A DNA stretch of 64,000 nucleotides from an uncultured Clostridia bacterium (GCA_944384815.1 CALWUW010000025.1:1-64000), one strand, 5' to 3'; counted from the stretch's first letter, positions 1 through 9,519 are shown. Notes: generated by a model from the sequence alone, not told the origin. Numbers and translations: made by a program.

Positions 1-49
<49 letters not shown>

Positions 50-86
50 TTCTGTTTTCTCGCCGCATCTCTCGGCGACGTTGTAT

Positions 87-115
87 ATAATATCACATCA
101 AAATAGCTATGTCAA
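87..115 (-). promoter_or_regulatory. Consensus promoter for tRNA-Leu
   Basis: On the minus strand TTGACA (115-110) is followed after 17 bases by TATTAT (92-87), about 40 bases before the tRNA 5' end. This is close to the vegetative sigma consensus and suits a stable RNA gene. Confidence 0.75.
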
Positions 116-220
116 CACTTTTTCTCAATTTTTTTATTTTTTTCCTGAGAATAGGGAACGATTTTTTAGCCAACACTATTGCCGACCCTATTTTACAATC
201 ATGAAAGGAGATATTTCTCG

Positions 221-715
221 ATGAAAAAGTGGATTTCTTTTCTTCTGTGCGCCGTTTTGGCAGTTTTCTCCACAGCCTGCAACAGTGAAGACGGCAATAT
301 ATCCTCTTCCGGTTCTCCTCTTTCTTCCGGTAATTCCATGGCTTCTTCCGGAAGTCTTTCCTCCGGTTCTTCCATGGAAAGCAGTTCCAAAGCGGACAGT
401 TTTGATACTTCCGTATTTCAGTCCGTGGAAAACGGACTAAAGGATCTGGGGCTTTCCTATACCAAAAAAGACGCGGACGCCGGATTGGCGAAAGCTGAAA
501 AAGGGGTAACCTATACCTTTTCCGATGGAAAATCCATCGACGTCTATTTGTTTAATGACGCCAATCTTCTGGAGGAAATGGCCAATTCCGCTATGATCAC
601 CATTGAAGGTATAGGGGAAATGCCCGTGGAGATGAATAACAATTTGATTCTTCTGGCAGGAAACGCTCCCGAGGATGAAAAGCAGAAAATCATTGATATG
701 TTTAAAAAGCTGTAA
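221..715 (+). CDS. Putative lipoprotein of unknown function
   Basis: 164-residue secreted protein. It opens MKKWISFLLCAVLAVFSTAC, a short charged n-region and hydrophobic stretch ending in a lipobox with Cys20, so it is probably lipid-anchored on the outer face of the membrane. Residues 24-55 are a Ser/Gly-rich linker (repeats of SSGS type). The remaining globular part has no domain I recognise. The ATG at 221 is preferred because AAAGGAG lies at 204-210; an upstream in-frame ATG at 179 would destroy the signal peptide. It stands alone, diverging from the tRNA and converging on the arg operon. Confidence 0.75.
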   Translation: MKKWISFLLCAVLAVFSTACNSEDGNISSSGSPLSSGNSMASSGSLSSGSSMESSSKADSFDTSVFQSVENGLKDLGLSYTKKDADAGLAKAEKGVTYTFSDGKSIDVYLFNDANLLEEMANSAMITIEGIGEMPVEMNNNLILLAGNAPEDEKQKIIDMFKKL

Positions 716-835
716 ATCCTCACTTTAAAAAACTCACTCTTTCTATAAGATCGTTTCCCGAAAACGTTTTTTCCGTCTGACTTCTTTACAAAGCTGTCTA
801 TGCTGTTTTTTCATATACTTTCAAAGGGCAAGGCA

Positions 836-907
836 GTGAAACCATGAAACAGCGAAACCGTGTAACTGTAAAATCGTAAAACCATGAAATTATAAAACCG
901 TAAAGCA
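836..907. repeat. Degenerate 8-bp tandem repeat, 9 units
   Basis: Nine consecutive octamers in strict register: gtgaaacc, atgaaaca, gcgaaacc, gtgtaact, gtaaaatc, gtaaaacc, atgaaatt, ataaaacc, gtaaagca. The consensus is roughly GTAAAACC. On the minus strand the units read GGTTTTAC-like. A related octamer array occurs at 52221-52292. Confidence 0.75.
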
Positions 908-951
908 GGATACAAAAAACAACATCCTTCCGGGAGTATAACCGGAAGCAT

Positions 952-993
952 AAAAGGTACGGAAATGCTGCCACAGCATTTCCGTACCTTTTT
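952..993 (-). terminator. Bidirectional rho-independent terminator
   Basis: A perfect 15-bp stem (956-970 with 974-988) with a CCA loop is flanked by AAAA on the left and TTTTT on the right. It can end the arg operon from the right and the lipoprotein transcript from the left. Confidence 0.9.
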
Positions 994-1061
994 ATAGAAA
1001 ACCTGCAATTTTTTCTTCGAAAGGGGCTACATCCAGAAAAGCTATGCAGCCTCCAAAAAAA

Positions 1062-1964
1062 TCAGCCTAAAAGCTTCACCAATACAGCCTTCTGGGCGTG
1101 CAGGCGGTTTTCCGCTTCGTCAAAAATCTCCTTGGAATGCTTCTCGAAAATCTCCCCGGTGATTTCCTCTTCCCGGTGTGCCGGCAGACAATGGAGCACC
1201 ATGGCATCCGGTTTGGCAACGGACATCACCTGGCTGTTGATCTGATACCCGGCAAAAGCAGCTCTGCGCTTTGCTGCCTCCTCTTCCTGCCCCATGGAAG
1301 CCCATACGTCCGTGATCACCACGTCCGCTCCTTTAGCCGCTTCCATAGGATCCTCCGTCATGCTGAATGCCGGATGCTGCATGGCAAAGTCCAGAACCTC
1401 CGCTGCCGGACGGTAATCCTTCGGGCAGGCAACCGCCACTTCCATTTTGGACTTCAGGCCGCCTACGATCAAGGAGTTCATCATATTGTTTCCGTCTCCG
1501 ATAAAGCACATCTTCAGCCCGTCCAGGCTGCCCTTATACTCCCGGATGGTCATCAGATCCGCCAGAACCTGGCAGGGATGAGCAAAATCCGTCAAACCAT
1601 TGATGATGGGAATGCTGCCGTACTGGGCCAAGGCCTCTACCTCATCCTGCTTGAATGTCCGGATCATAATGCCGTCCAGATACCGGGAGAGCACCCGGGC
1701 TGTATCCTGCACCGGTTCGCCCCGTCCGATCTGCATATCCCCCGCGGAGAGGAACAGCGGCTGCCCGCCCAGCTGGTTCATGCCCACTTCAAAAGAGACG
1801 CGGGTCCGGGTGGAAGCCTTCTCAAAAATCATTCCCAGGGTTTTTCCCGCCAGGCGAGGGTGGGGGATGTGGTGCTTCTGCTCATATTTCAGCTGATCCG
1901 CAAGATTCAGCAGCTCGTTAATGTCCTCCCCGGAAAGATCCAGAAGTTTCAATAAATGTTTCAT
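1062..1964 (-). CDS. argF: Ornithine carbamoyltransferase
   Basis: Makes citrulline from ornithine and carbamoyl phosphate, the sixth step of arginine synthesis, in the cytoplasm. 300 residues, near the family norm. The carbamoyl phosphate site STRTR is at 51-55 and HPCQ at 129-132. The ornithine loop WASMG is at 221-225 and HCLPAHR at 258-264. AAAGGGG precedes the ATG. It is the last gene of the arg operon, 55 bases after argD, and is followed by the terminator at 952-993. A catabolic role is unlikely because no arcA or arcC is nearby and all neighbours are biosynthetic. Confidence 0.96.
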   Translation of the reverse strand: MKHLLKLLDLSGEDINELLNLADQLKYEQKHHIPHPRLAGKTLGMIFEKASTRTRVSFEVGMNQLGGQPLFLSAGDMQIGRGEPVQDTARVLSRYLDGIMIRTFKQDEVEALAQYGSIPIINGLTDFAHPCQVLADLMTIREYKGSLDGLKMCFIGDGNNMMNSLIVGGLKSKMEVAVACPKDYRPAAEVLDFAMQHPAFSMTEDPMEAAKGADVVITDVWASMGQEEEAAKRRAAFAGYQINSQVMSVAKPDAMVLHCLPAHREEEITGEIFEKHSKEIFDEAENRLHAQKAVLVKLLG

Positions 1965-2019
1965 AGAAAAGCCCCTTTCTGTCTGCTTTTATTTTTATTT
2001 CGGCAAAATAGCAGGTTCT

Positions 2020-3195
2020 TTACAGAGCCGCCAGAACTTCCTTCAAAATTTTCATACCCGCCTGAATTTCTTCCGGCGTAATGTTCAGCGGCGGCAGGAA
2101 ACGAAGAACGGATTTGGCGGTAAGCACCAAAAGACCTTTTTCCGCACAGGCGGTGGCCACTTGCGCTGCCGTGCCTTTCGTCAGCACTGCTCCCAGCATC
2201 AGCCCTTTTCCCCGAACCTGAGAAATCTCCGGGATCTGCTCCAGCTGCTCCCAGAACAGCTTCCCTGTCTTTTTCACTTGTTCCAGAAACTCCGGACGGT
2301 TTACCGTATCCAGCACATACTGGGCGCCGGCGCAAACCACAGGATTTCCTCCGAAGGTGGAGCCGTGCATGCTTTTCCCCAGCACACCGGCCAGTTCTTC
2401 CGAACACAAACAGGCGCCGATAGGAAGTCCGCCTCCCAGGCCTTTGGCGCTGGTGAGCACATCGGGTTTTACTCCATACTGCTCCCAACAATACAGCGTG
2501 CCGGTCCTTCCCACGCCGGTCTGCACTTCATCCGCCATCAGAAGGATCCCTTTTTCCCGGCAGAATTCGCCCAGCTCCCGGACGAACTCTTCTTCCAGGG
2601 GCAAAACTCCCCCTTCGCCCTGGACAAATTCCACCATAACGGCACAGGTACGTTCCGTTACTTGCGAGCGGACGCTTTCCATGTTAGGCTCCGCATAGGC
2701 AAACCCTTCCGTAAAGGGGGTAAAATACGTGTGGAACACATCCTGGCCGGTAGCTGCCAAAGTGGTCACTGTGCGTCCGTGAAAGGAATTGCAAAGGGTG
2801 ATGATCTGATCGTGGCCTTCTCCGTAGGTATCCGTTCCGTATTTTCTGGCCAGCTTAATGGCGCATTCATTGGCTTCCGCTCCGGAATTGCACAAAAACA
2901 CCTTGCTGTATCCCGCTGCCTGGCACAGAGTATGAGCCAGGTTCTCCGATGCAGGATTGTAATACAGATTGGAAATATGCTGCAGGGTGGAAGCCTGCTT
3001 ACATACGGCATCTACCCAGCCCTCATGGCAATATCCCAAACAATTCACACCAATGCCGCTGGTAAAATCAATATAGGTTTTCCCTTCCGTGTCCTGAGCT
3101 GTGGCGCCCTTTCCCGAAACAAGCGCAACAGGAAAACGTCCGTAAGTGGGCATAAAGGATTGTTCATCCATGGCCCGAATTTCCTGAAAATTCAT
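2020..3195 (-). CDS. argD: Acetylornithine aminotransferase
   Basis: PLP enzyme that moves an amino group from glutamate to N-acetylglutamate semialdehyde, giving N-acetylornithine. 391 residues, class III aminotransferase fold. NSGAEANE (103-110) binds the cofactor phosphate, DEVQTG (222-227) carries the aspartate that holds the pyridine nitrogen, and Lys251 in SAKGLGGG is the Schiff-base lysine. I chose the ATG at 3195, behind GGAAGG, over an upstream in-frame ATG at 3273 whose extra 26 residues (TKRCRKANSGG...) are not homologous to the family. It lies between argB and argF in the operon. Confidence 0.95.
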   Translation of the reverse strand: MNFQEIRAMDEQSFMPTYGRFPVALVSGKGATAQDTEGKTYIDFTSGIGVNCLGYCHEGWVDAVCKQASTLQHISNLYYNPASENLAHTLCQAAGYSKVFLCNSGAEANECAIKLARKYGTDTYGEGHDQIITLCNSFHGRTVTTLAATGQDVFHTYFTPFTEGFAYAEPNMESVRSQVTERTCAVMVEFVQGEGGVLPLEEEFVRELGEFCREKGILLMADEVQTGVGRTGTLYCWEQYGVKPDVLTSAKGLGGGLPIGACLCSEELAGVLGKSMHGSTFGGNPVVCAGAQYVLDTVNRPEFLEQVKKTGKLFWEQLEQIPEISQVRGKGLMLGAVLTKGTAAQVATACAEKGLLVLTAKSVLRFLPPLNITPEEIQAGMKILKEVLAAL

Positions 3196-3269
3196 GCTTT
3201 CATCGCCTTCCGTTTTAACCGGTTTAACCGGCGGCTGCCCGCCGGAGTTTGCCTTCCGGCACCGCTTCG

Positions 3270-4133
3270 TCAATAGAACATGGTGCCGATGCCTTCGTCT
3301 GTAAATAATTCAATCAGAATAGAATGGGGAATTCTGCCGTCGATAATATGAGCACGTCCCACGCCCCGGCGGACCGCTTCCACACAGCAGCGAATCTTGG
3401 GAATCATTCCGCCGCTGATGATCCCTTCCCGTTCCAAACGGGGAACATCGCTGACATTCACCACCGGGATCAGCGTGTTTTCATCTTCCTTGTCCCGCAG
3501 AAGGCCCCGGATATCCGTCATCAGGATCAGTTTTCTGGCGCCCAGCTCCGCGGCGATACGGGCCGCCGCAATGTCCGCATTGATGTTGTATACTTCCCCT
3601 TTTGCTCCTCCGGCTACAGTGGAGATAATAGGAATGTATCCTTTGGAGATGGCATCGTTTACGATCTCCGGGCAGACTTCCGTGATCTCCCCCACATACC
3701 CCAGATCTTCCGAAGCCAGCATTTTTTCCGCTCGGAGAAGTCCTCCGTCCAAACCGCAAAGGCCCAGCGCTTTTCCGCTGTGCAGTTGCAAAAGCTGAAC
3801 CAGATCTTTATTGACCTTACCGGCCAAAACCATCTGGACGATCTCCATGGTTTCTTCATCCGTATAACGCATGCCGTTGACAAATCGGCTCTCTTTTCCG
3901 ATTTTTTTCAGCATTCCGCTGATCTCAGGGCCGCCTCCATGCACCAGAACCACATGGATCCCCACCAGCTGCATCAAAACCATATCGCTGATCACGGCGC
4001 TTTTCAGCTGTTCGTTGATCATGGCATTGCCGCCGTATTTTACAACCACCGTTTGCCCGGCGTATTGCTGAATGTACGGCAGCGCCTGCACCAGAACCTG
4101 CGCCCGCTCTGTATTGGAAAGTTCCAAAGCCAT
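3270..4133 (-). CDS. argB: Acetylglutamate kinase
   Basis: Phosphorylates N-acetylglutamate, the second step and in many bacteria the arginine-feedback step. 287 residues, amino acid kinase fold. VVKYGGNAM with Lys32 near the N-terminus and the glycine-rich HGGGPEIS loop (about 63-71) bind ATP and substrate. The ATG at 4133 has AGGGAGG seven bases upstream; the longer reading from 4205 would run back into argJ. The gap to argJ is 20 bases and to argD 74 bases. Confidence 0.95.
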   Translation of the reverse strand: MALELSNTERAQVLVQALPYIQQYAGQTVVVKYGGNAMINEQLKSAVISDMVLMQLVGIHVVLVHGGGPEISGMLKKIGKESRFVNGMRYTDEETMEIVQMVLAGKVNKDLVQLLQLHSGKALGLCGLDGGLLRAEKMLASEDLGYVGEITEVCPEIVNDAISKGYIPIISTVAGGAKGEVYNINADIAAARIAAELGARKLILMTDIRGLLRDKEDENTLIPVVNVSDVPRLEREGIISGGMIPKIRCCVEAVRRGVGRAHIIDGRIPHSILIELFTDEGIGTMFY

Positions 4134-4153
4134 TTTGTTTTTCCTCCCTGCTC

Positions 4154-5368
4154 TCAGGTTCTGTAATCCCCGTTGATCTTCACATAGTCGTAGGTCAGAT
4201 CGCATCCGTAAGCCTGGGCGGCATATGTGCCGTCCCGCAGCGTTACCAGCACGTCGATCTCATCCTGGCAAAGGATCTCCTTTGCCTTTTCTTCGCTGAA
4301 ATCCACACCGGCACCCATCCGGCAAACCTCGATGCTCCCGGCGGAAGACGCAAAAGAAACATCCACTTTCTCAATATCCACCTGGGCTCCCGAATATCCG
4401 ATGGCGCACAGTACACGCCCCCAGTTGGCGTCCGCTCCAAACATCGCCGCTTTGAACAAAGTGGAGCAAATCACGCCTTTTGCAACTTTCCGTGCGTCTT
4501 CCCAGGTTTTTCCTCCGGAAACCTTGCACACCAAAAGCTTTGTAGCGCCCTCTCCGTCTTTGGCCAGCATTCTGGAAAGGCGGCAGCAAACATCCTTCAG
4601 TCCTTCCAAAAACACAGCGTATTCCGGGGTATCTTCCTGGATCTCCGGATTCTCCGCCAGGCCGTTTGCCAACACGGCAATGGTGTCATTGGTGGAAGTA
4701 TCCCCATCCACGCTGACCATATTAAAGGTGTCCTCAATAGCCGCATGCAGGGCCTTGTCCAACACCTTGGGAGAAATCACGGCATCCGTGGTGACAAAGC
4801 AAAGCATGGTGCACATATTGGGATGGATCATACCGGAACCCTTAGCAATGCCCCCCAAACGCACGGTTTTTCCTCCGATTTCCATTTCCACCGCGGCCTG
4901 CTTTTCTATGGTATCCGTGGTCATAATGGCTTTCGCAGCCATAGCAGAACCTTCCGGAGAAAGCCGCTTGGCCAGCTCCGGCGCCGCCTGGGCGATGGGC
5001 TCAATAGGCAGCACCTGACCGATCACACCGGTGGAGGCTACGATCACATCTTCCGGTTTTACCTGCAGGGCCTTCCCTGCGATCTCACACATCTGCCAGG
5101 CTTTTTCTTCGCCGTCCGCGTTGCAGGTATTGGCATTTCCCGAATTGACGATCACAGCCCGGGCTTTTCCGTCTGCCAGATTTTTCTTGCACACCAGGAT
5201 CGGCGCGCCCTTAACCAAATTGGATGTATAAGCAGCAGCGGCGCTGCAGTCTTTTTCCGAAAGGATCATTGCCAGATCCGGCTTGGATTTATTTTTCCGA
5301 ATGCCGCAGTACATTCCTCCGGCCACAAATCCCTTTGCCGCGGTTACACCGCCTTCGATCTGTTTCAT
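4154..5368 (-). CDS. argJ: Bifunctional ArgJ: glutamate N-acetyltransferase / amino-acid acetyltransferase
   Basis: Recycles the acetyl group from N-acetylornithine to glutamate, and in bifunctional members also uses acetyl-CoA, so no separate argA is needed. 404 residues. The oxyanion motif STGVIG is at 112-117 and KGSGMIHPNM leads into the self-cleavage site. The nucleophile would be Thr187, exposed by cleavage after residue 186. Most characterised ArgJ proteins have Ala before this Thr; here it is Cys186. The start at 5368 has AGGAGGG in front; an ATG seven codons earlier has none. The gene is followed after 20 bases by argB. Confidence 0.94.
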   Translation of the reverse strand: MKQIEGGVTAAKGFVAGGMYCGIRKNKSKPDLAMILSEKDCSAAAAYTSNLVKGAPILVCKKNLADGKARAVIVNSGNANTCNADGEEKAWQMCEIAGKALQVKPEDVIVASTGVIGQVLPIEPIAQAAPELAKRLSPEGSAMAAKAIMTTDTIEKQAAVEMEIGGKTVRLGGIAKGSGMIHPNMCTMLCFVTTDAVISPKVLDKALHAAIEDTFNMVSVDGDTSTNDTIAVLANGLAENPEIQEDTPEYAVFLEGLKDVCCRLSRMLAKDGEGATKLLVCKVSGGKTWEDARKVAKGVICSTLFKAAMFGADANWGRVLCAIGYSGAQVDIEKVDVSFASSAGSIEVCRMGAGVDFSEEKAKEILCQDEIDVLVTLRDGTYAAQAYGCDLTYDYVKINGDYRT

Positions 5369-5412
5369 TTTCGTTCCCTCCTGTATCAATAAAACAAGCC
5401 CGTACTTTTTTC

Positions 5413-6447
5413 TTAAAATGCCGGCGGAAACAGCTTCAATCCGACTGTTTCATCCAAACCAAACGCCAGATTCATATTTTGCACGGCCTGCCCTGCCGCG
5501 CCTTTGACCATATTGTCAATGGCAGATATAGCCACCAGCATCCCCGCCCGTGGATCCACATGCAGGGAAATATCACAGAAATTGGAAAAGCGCACATTGC
5601 GAATGTCCGCCACTCTTCCTTCCGGCAGCAAGCGAATGAAATATTCTTTTCCGTAGGCTTCCTGGTATGCCCCTTGGAGCATATCCTTGGTGACACCTTC
5701 TTTAAGATGCGCGTAGCAAGTGGCCAAGATTCCCCGGTTCACCGGCAGAAGGTGCGGAACAAACGTAAGCTTTACCGGCGTTTGCGCCACATGGGAAAGG
5801 GTCTGCTCCATTTCCGGCGTGTGCCGGTGAGAAGCTACCTTATACGCCGTAAAGCTTTCATTCAGCTCCGGATAGTGGCTGTTCTGGGTGGGTTTTCGCC
5901 CGGCACCGGTAACGCCGGACTTGCAGTCCGCAATGATGCCGTCCTTTTCTATGTATCCCTTAGCCAAAGCAGGCGCCAGCGCCAAAGGCACAGCCGTTGT
6001 GTAGCATCCCGGGTTGGCGATGATCTTTTTCCCGCGAATGTTTTCCCGGAACAATTCCGGCAATCCGTATACCGCCTGTTCATGGAGCTCCTTGTGAATG
6101 AACTCCCCGTTATACCATTCTTTGTATTCTTCTTCCGCTTCCAAACGGAAATCGGCTCCCAGGTCAATAAACACCTTCCCCTTGGCCGCACACTTTGCCG
6201 CCAATTCCTGGGAAAGACCATGGGGAAGCGCTGCAAAAATCACGTCGCAGGCTTCCACCACCTTTTCTTCGCTGGTGCATACCAAATCACACATATGGAA
6301 ATACGCCGGATACACTTCCGAAAGCGCTTTTCCTTCAAAACTTACGGAACTGATCGCCGTCAGCTCCGCTTGCGGATGCCCGCTTAAAATGCGGCACAGC
6401 TCCGCGCCTGCGTATCCTGTGGCTCCTACCACGCCGGCCTTGATCAT
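5413..6447 (-). CDS. argC: N-acetyl-gamma-glutamyl-phosphate reductase
   Basis: NADPH-dependent reduction of N-acetylglutamyl phosphate to the semialdehyde, the third arginine step. 344 residues. The Rossmann motif GATGYAGAEL is at 8-17 and the catalytic cysteine is Cys148 in NPGCYTT. The C-terminal part resembles the aspartate-semialdehyde dehydrogenase dimerisation domain. GGAGGAAAGAAGG precedes the ATG. It lies between argH and argJ. Confidence 0.95.
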   Translation of the reverse strand: MIKAGVVGATGYAGAELCRILSGHPQAELTAISSVSFEGKALSEVYPAYFHMCDLVCTSEEKVVEACDVIFAALPHGLSQELAAKCAAKGKVFIDLGADFRLEAEEEYKEWYNGEFIHKELHEQAVYGLPELFRENIRGKKIIANPGCYTTAVPLALAPALAKGYIEKDGIIADCKSGVTGAGRKPTQNSHYPELNESFTAYKVASHRHTPEMEQTLSHVAQTPVKLTFVPHLLPVNRGILATCYAHLKEGVTKDMLQGAYQEAYGKEYFIRLLPEGRVADIRNVRFSNFCDISLHVDPRAGMLVAISAIDNMVKGAAGQAVQNMNLAFGLDETVGLKLFPPAF

Positions 6448-6503
6448 GCTTGTTTCCTTCTTTCCTCCGCCCTGAGCGGATCGTCTAATCTTCCCTGTTT
6501 ATT

Positions 6504-7895
6504 TTAGTTATGGATGGAAGAATTGGCCTCCAATTCCTTTAAAAGCCGCTGCGCTTCCCCGGACACATTTTCCGGCGCCGGCCCTCCCAGAACCTTTCTT
6601 CCGTTAACACACCGTTCCAGAGAAATAGCCTCATATACATCCGAATCAAACAGCAGATGATGGGCCTGGTATTCCTCCAAAGAAAGGGTTTCCAGGGTCT
6701 TGGAGTGCTCCATGCAATACGCCACCAAAGAGCCTGTGATTTTATACGCATCCCGGAAGGGAAGACCTTTTCCCACCAGGTAATCCGCGCAGTCCGTGGC
6801 GTTGATAAATCCTTTTGCCGCCGCCTTACGCATATTTTCCGGAAGCACCCGCATGGTTTCCACCATGGGCACAAAGGCCGTAAGGCACATATGCAAAGTA
6901 TCGCAAGCGTCGAAAATCGCTTCCTTGTCTTCCTGCATATCCTTATTGTAGGCCAGGGGAAGTCCTTTCATCATGGTGAGAAGCGTCGTTAAATCCCCAA
7001 TGGCGCGTCCGGTTTTGCCCCGCACCAGTTCCGCGATATCCGGATTCTTTTTTTGCGGCATAATGCTGGAACCTGTGGAAAAGGCGTCGTCCAGCTCAAT
7101 AAACTTAAATTCCCAGCTGCACCAGAGAATGATCTCCTCGGAAAACCGGGAAAGATGCACCATGGCAATAGCAATATCCGACGCCAGTTCCATGCAGAAA
7201 TCCCGGTCAGAAACACCGTCCAGGCTGTTGTGGGTAGGGCCGGAAAAGCCCAAAAGCTCCGCTGTTCGGAACCGATTCAGGGGATATGTGGTTCCTGCCA
7301 AAGCTCCGCTGCCCAAAGGACAGACATTCATCCGGTTCCAGGCATCCTTCAAACGGGAGAGATCCCGGCTGAACATTTCACCGTAAGCCAGCAGATGATG
7401 GCCAAAGGTAATGGGCTGCGCCCGCTGAAGGTGGGTATAGCCCGGCATCACCGCGCCGCTATACTGCTGCGCTTTTTCACAAAGCACCTTTACCAGCCCA
7501 TGCAGCTGCCCGTACAGCGTTTCGCACTGCTTTTTCAGGTATAAGCGGACATCCAGCGCCACTTGATCGTTGCGGCTTCTGGCGGTATGCAGCCGTTTGC
7601 CGGCATCTCCCAAACGGGCCGTCAACTCTCCTTCCATGAAGGTGTGGATATCCTCGGCCTGCGGGTCAATCTCCAGCGTGCCGTCCTGAAGTTCTTTTCC
7701 GATCTGTTCCAACTCTTTGCAGATCTTTTCCGCCTCCGCAGGATCAATGATCCCGCATTCTCCCAACATGGTGGCATGGGCTATACTGCCTTCAATATCT
7801 TCCTGGGCCATACGGCTGTCAAAGGAAATGGAAGAATTGAAATCGTTGGTAACTTGATCCAGTTCTTTATGGAAACGCCCGGTCCAAAGCTTCAT
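6504..7895 (-). CDS. argH: Argininosuccinate lyase
   Basis: Splits argininosuccinate into arginine and fumarate, the last step. 463 residues, fumarase/aspartase superfamily. The signature GSSIMPQKKNPD is at 275-286, the flexible loop with its catalytic serine. PGYTHLQ at 151-157 carries the conserved histidine, and SRND lies at about 107-110. The ATG follows CAGGAGAG. It sits directly after argG. Confidence 0.96.
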   Translation of the reverse strand: MKLWTGRFHKELDQVTNDFNSSISFDSRMAQEDIEGSIAHATMLGECGIIDPAEAEKICKELEQIGKELQDGTLEIDPQAEDIHTFMEGELTARLGDAGKRLHTARSRNDQVALDVRLYLKKQCETLYGQLHGLVKVLCEKAQQYSGAVMPGYTHLQRAQPITFGHHLLAYGEMFSRDLSRLKDAWNRMNVCPLGSGALAGTTYPLNRFRTAELLGFSGPTHNSLDGVSDRDFCMELASDIAIAMVHLSRFSEEIILWCSWEFKFIELDDAFSTGSSIMPQKKNPDIAELVRGKTGRAIGDLTTLLTMMKGLPLAYNKDMQEDKEAIFDACDTLHMCLTAFVPMVETMRVLPENMRKAAAKGFINATDCADYLVGKGLPFRDAYKITGSLVAYCMEHSKTLETLSLEEYQAHHLLFDSDVYEAISLERCVNGRKVLGGPAPENVSGEAQRLLKELEANSSIHN

Positions 7896-7996
7896 GTATG
7901 TCTCTCCTGTCTATTATGGACTTCCGTATCGTCTTACTTTGAAAATAGGAAAACAGGGGTTCAAGAAGCCTGAACCCCTGAGAAACTCCGCAATTC

Positions 7997-9226
7997 TTAT
8001 TCCTTTTCGGACAGCTTTTGTTTCTTGAGAGCCTGCACCGTGATGGGCAAACCAAAGAGGTTGATAAATCCTGCGGAATCCGCCTGGTTGTATACTTCGT
8101 CTTCACTGAACGTGGCGATCTCCTCGTCGTACAGAGAATAGGGAGAAGAAACGCCTGCGTCAATAATATTTCCTTTATACAGCTTCAGTTTTACATCTCC
8201 CGTTACGGTCTGCTGCGTGCTGTCCACAAACGCTGTCAGCGCTTCCCGCAACGGTGTAAACCACAGTCCGTCGTATACCAGCTCGGCAAACTTATTGGCG
8301 ATCCCCTGCTTGAAATGGGACGTTTGCTTATCCAGGCAGATCTCTTCCAGTTTAGCGTGGGCATGATACAAAATGGTGCCGCCGGGAGTTTCATAAACAC
8401 CACGGGACTTCATTCCCACCAACCGGTTTTCCACAATATCCGCAATGCCGATTCCGTTGGCGCCGCCCAAAGCATTCAGTTTAGCCAGCATATCCACGCC
8501 GCAAAGCTTCTGGCCGTCCAGCGCTACCGGGATTCCCTTTTCAAAATGAAGGGTGATATATGTGGGGCAATCCGGCGCCTGCTCCGGAGAAACCCCCAGC
8601 TCCAGGAAACCTTCCTTATTGTACTGCGGCTCGTTATTGGGATCTTCCAGGTCCAGACCTTCGTGAGAAAGATGCCAAAGGTTCTTATCTTTGGAATAGT
8701 TGGTTTCCCGGGTGATCTTCAGAGGGATATTATGGGCCTCTGCGTAGTCGATCTCCTCATCCCGGGACTTAATATCCCAAATCCGCCAGGGAGCGATAAT
8801 TTTCATCTCCGGGGCAAAGGCCTTGATAGCCAATTCGAAACGAACTTGGTCGTTTCCTTTGCCGGTGCAGCCATGGCAAATAGCGTCCGCGCCCTCCGCC
8901 TTGGCAATCTCCACCAAGCGTTTCGCGATCAAGGGCCGGGCAAAGCTGGTTCCCAAGAGATACTTTCCTTCGTATACAGCGCCTGCCTGCAGGGTGGGCC
9001 AAATGTAATCTTCTACAAACGCTTTTTTCAGGTCTGCAATATACAGCTTGGAGGCGCCTGTCTTTTTCGCTTTTTCTTCCAATCCGCTGAGCTCGGAGCC
9101 TTGCCCTACATCTCCGGCTACGGCAATCACTTCACAGTTATTATAGTTTTCTTTCAGCCACGGAATGATAATAGAGGTGTCCAATCCGCCGGAATACGCC
9201 AGCACTACTTTTTTAATCTCTGCCAT
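7997..9226 (-). CDS. argG: Argininosuccinate synthase
   Basis: ATP-dependent joining of citrulline and aspartate. 409 residues, the family length. The PP-loop AYSGGLDTS at 10-18 binds ATP. The track of homology starts at MAEIKKVV, so the ATG at 9226 (AAGGATGA upstream) was chosen over an in-frame ATG at 9301, which lies upstream of the -10/-35 elements. It is the first gene of the operon, about 100 bases before argH. Confidence 0.95.
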   Translation of the reverse strand: MAEIKKVVLAYSGGLDTSIIIPWLKENYNNCEVIAVAGDVGQGSELSGLEEKAKKTGASKLYIADLKKAFVEDYIWPTLQAGAVYEGKYLLGTSFARPLIAKRLVEIAKAEGADAICHGCTGKGNDQVRFELAIKAFAPEMKIIAPWRIWDIKSRDEEIDYAEAHNIPLKITRETNYSKDKNLWHLSHEGLDLEDPNNEPQYNKEGFLELGVSPEQAPDCPTYITLHFEKGIPVALDGQKLCGVDMLAKLNALGGANGIGIADIVENRLVGMKSRGVYETPGGTILYHAHAKLEEICLDKQTSHFKQGIANKFAELVYDGLWFTPLREALTAFVDSTQQTVTGDVKLKLYKGNIIDAGVSSPYSLYDEEIATFSEDEVYNQADSAGFINLFGLPITVQALKKQKLSEKE

Positions 9227-9260
9227 ATCGTAATCATCCTTTTCGTCTTTGATGGTTTCT

Positions 9261-9288
9261 ATTATACACAGATTATGCAAAAAATCAA
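9261..9288 (-). promoter_or_regulatory. Promoter of the arg operon
   Basis: Minus strand TTGATT (9288-9283), 16 bases, then TATAAT (9266-9261) preceded by TGTG, an extended -10. It is 34 bases before the argG start codon. All seven arg genes downstream have short gaps and no internal terminator I could see. Confidence 0.7.
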
Positions 9289-9296
9289 GTGGTTTT

Positions 9297-9310
9297 TGCA
9301 TAAATATTCG
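9297..9310 (-). promoter_or_regulatory. ARG-box-like operator
   Basis: Minus-strand CGAATATTTATGCA sits just upstream of the -35 element. It matches the ArgR/AhrC box pattern TGAATWWWWATTCA at all but two informative positions. An arginine-responsive repressor binding here is inferred; no argR is in the window. Confidence 0.5.
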
Positions 9311-9519
9311 TTTTTAATTTATTTTTTGTTTTTTATACATTCAAATTTCTTTTTAAGCCACAATAAATCATTGAAAAAAGCCAGAATTCCCGTGCATTTT
9401 TTCTTTTCCCATGCTATACTAAGTATATATTCCGCAGTTCCCACGCAACCCATCATGGTTATGATCTGACGGGAAAACGGAAAATCGGCTTTTCGCCCGG
9501 TAGAAACGGAGGAATTGAT

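Larger units (their letters stand above)
716..1061. other. Intergenic region with octamer repeats and terminator
   Basis: 346 bases between the convergent lipoprotein gene and argF. It holds a degenerate 8-base tandem array at 836-907 and a perfect terminator hairpin at 952-993. I see no gene in it. Confidence 0.7.

Noticed and set aside
836-907. CRISPR array
   Set aside because: Units are 8 bases with no spacers and no cas genes nearby; the same applies to 52221-52292.
1921-3276. 451-codon open frame on the plus strand opposite argF/argD
   Set aside because: Antisense shadow of two clear enzymes; the residues are Phe/His/Arg-rich nonsense.
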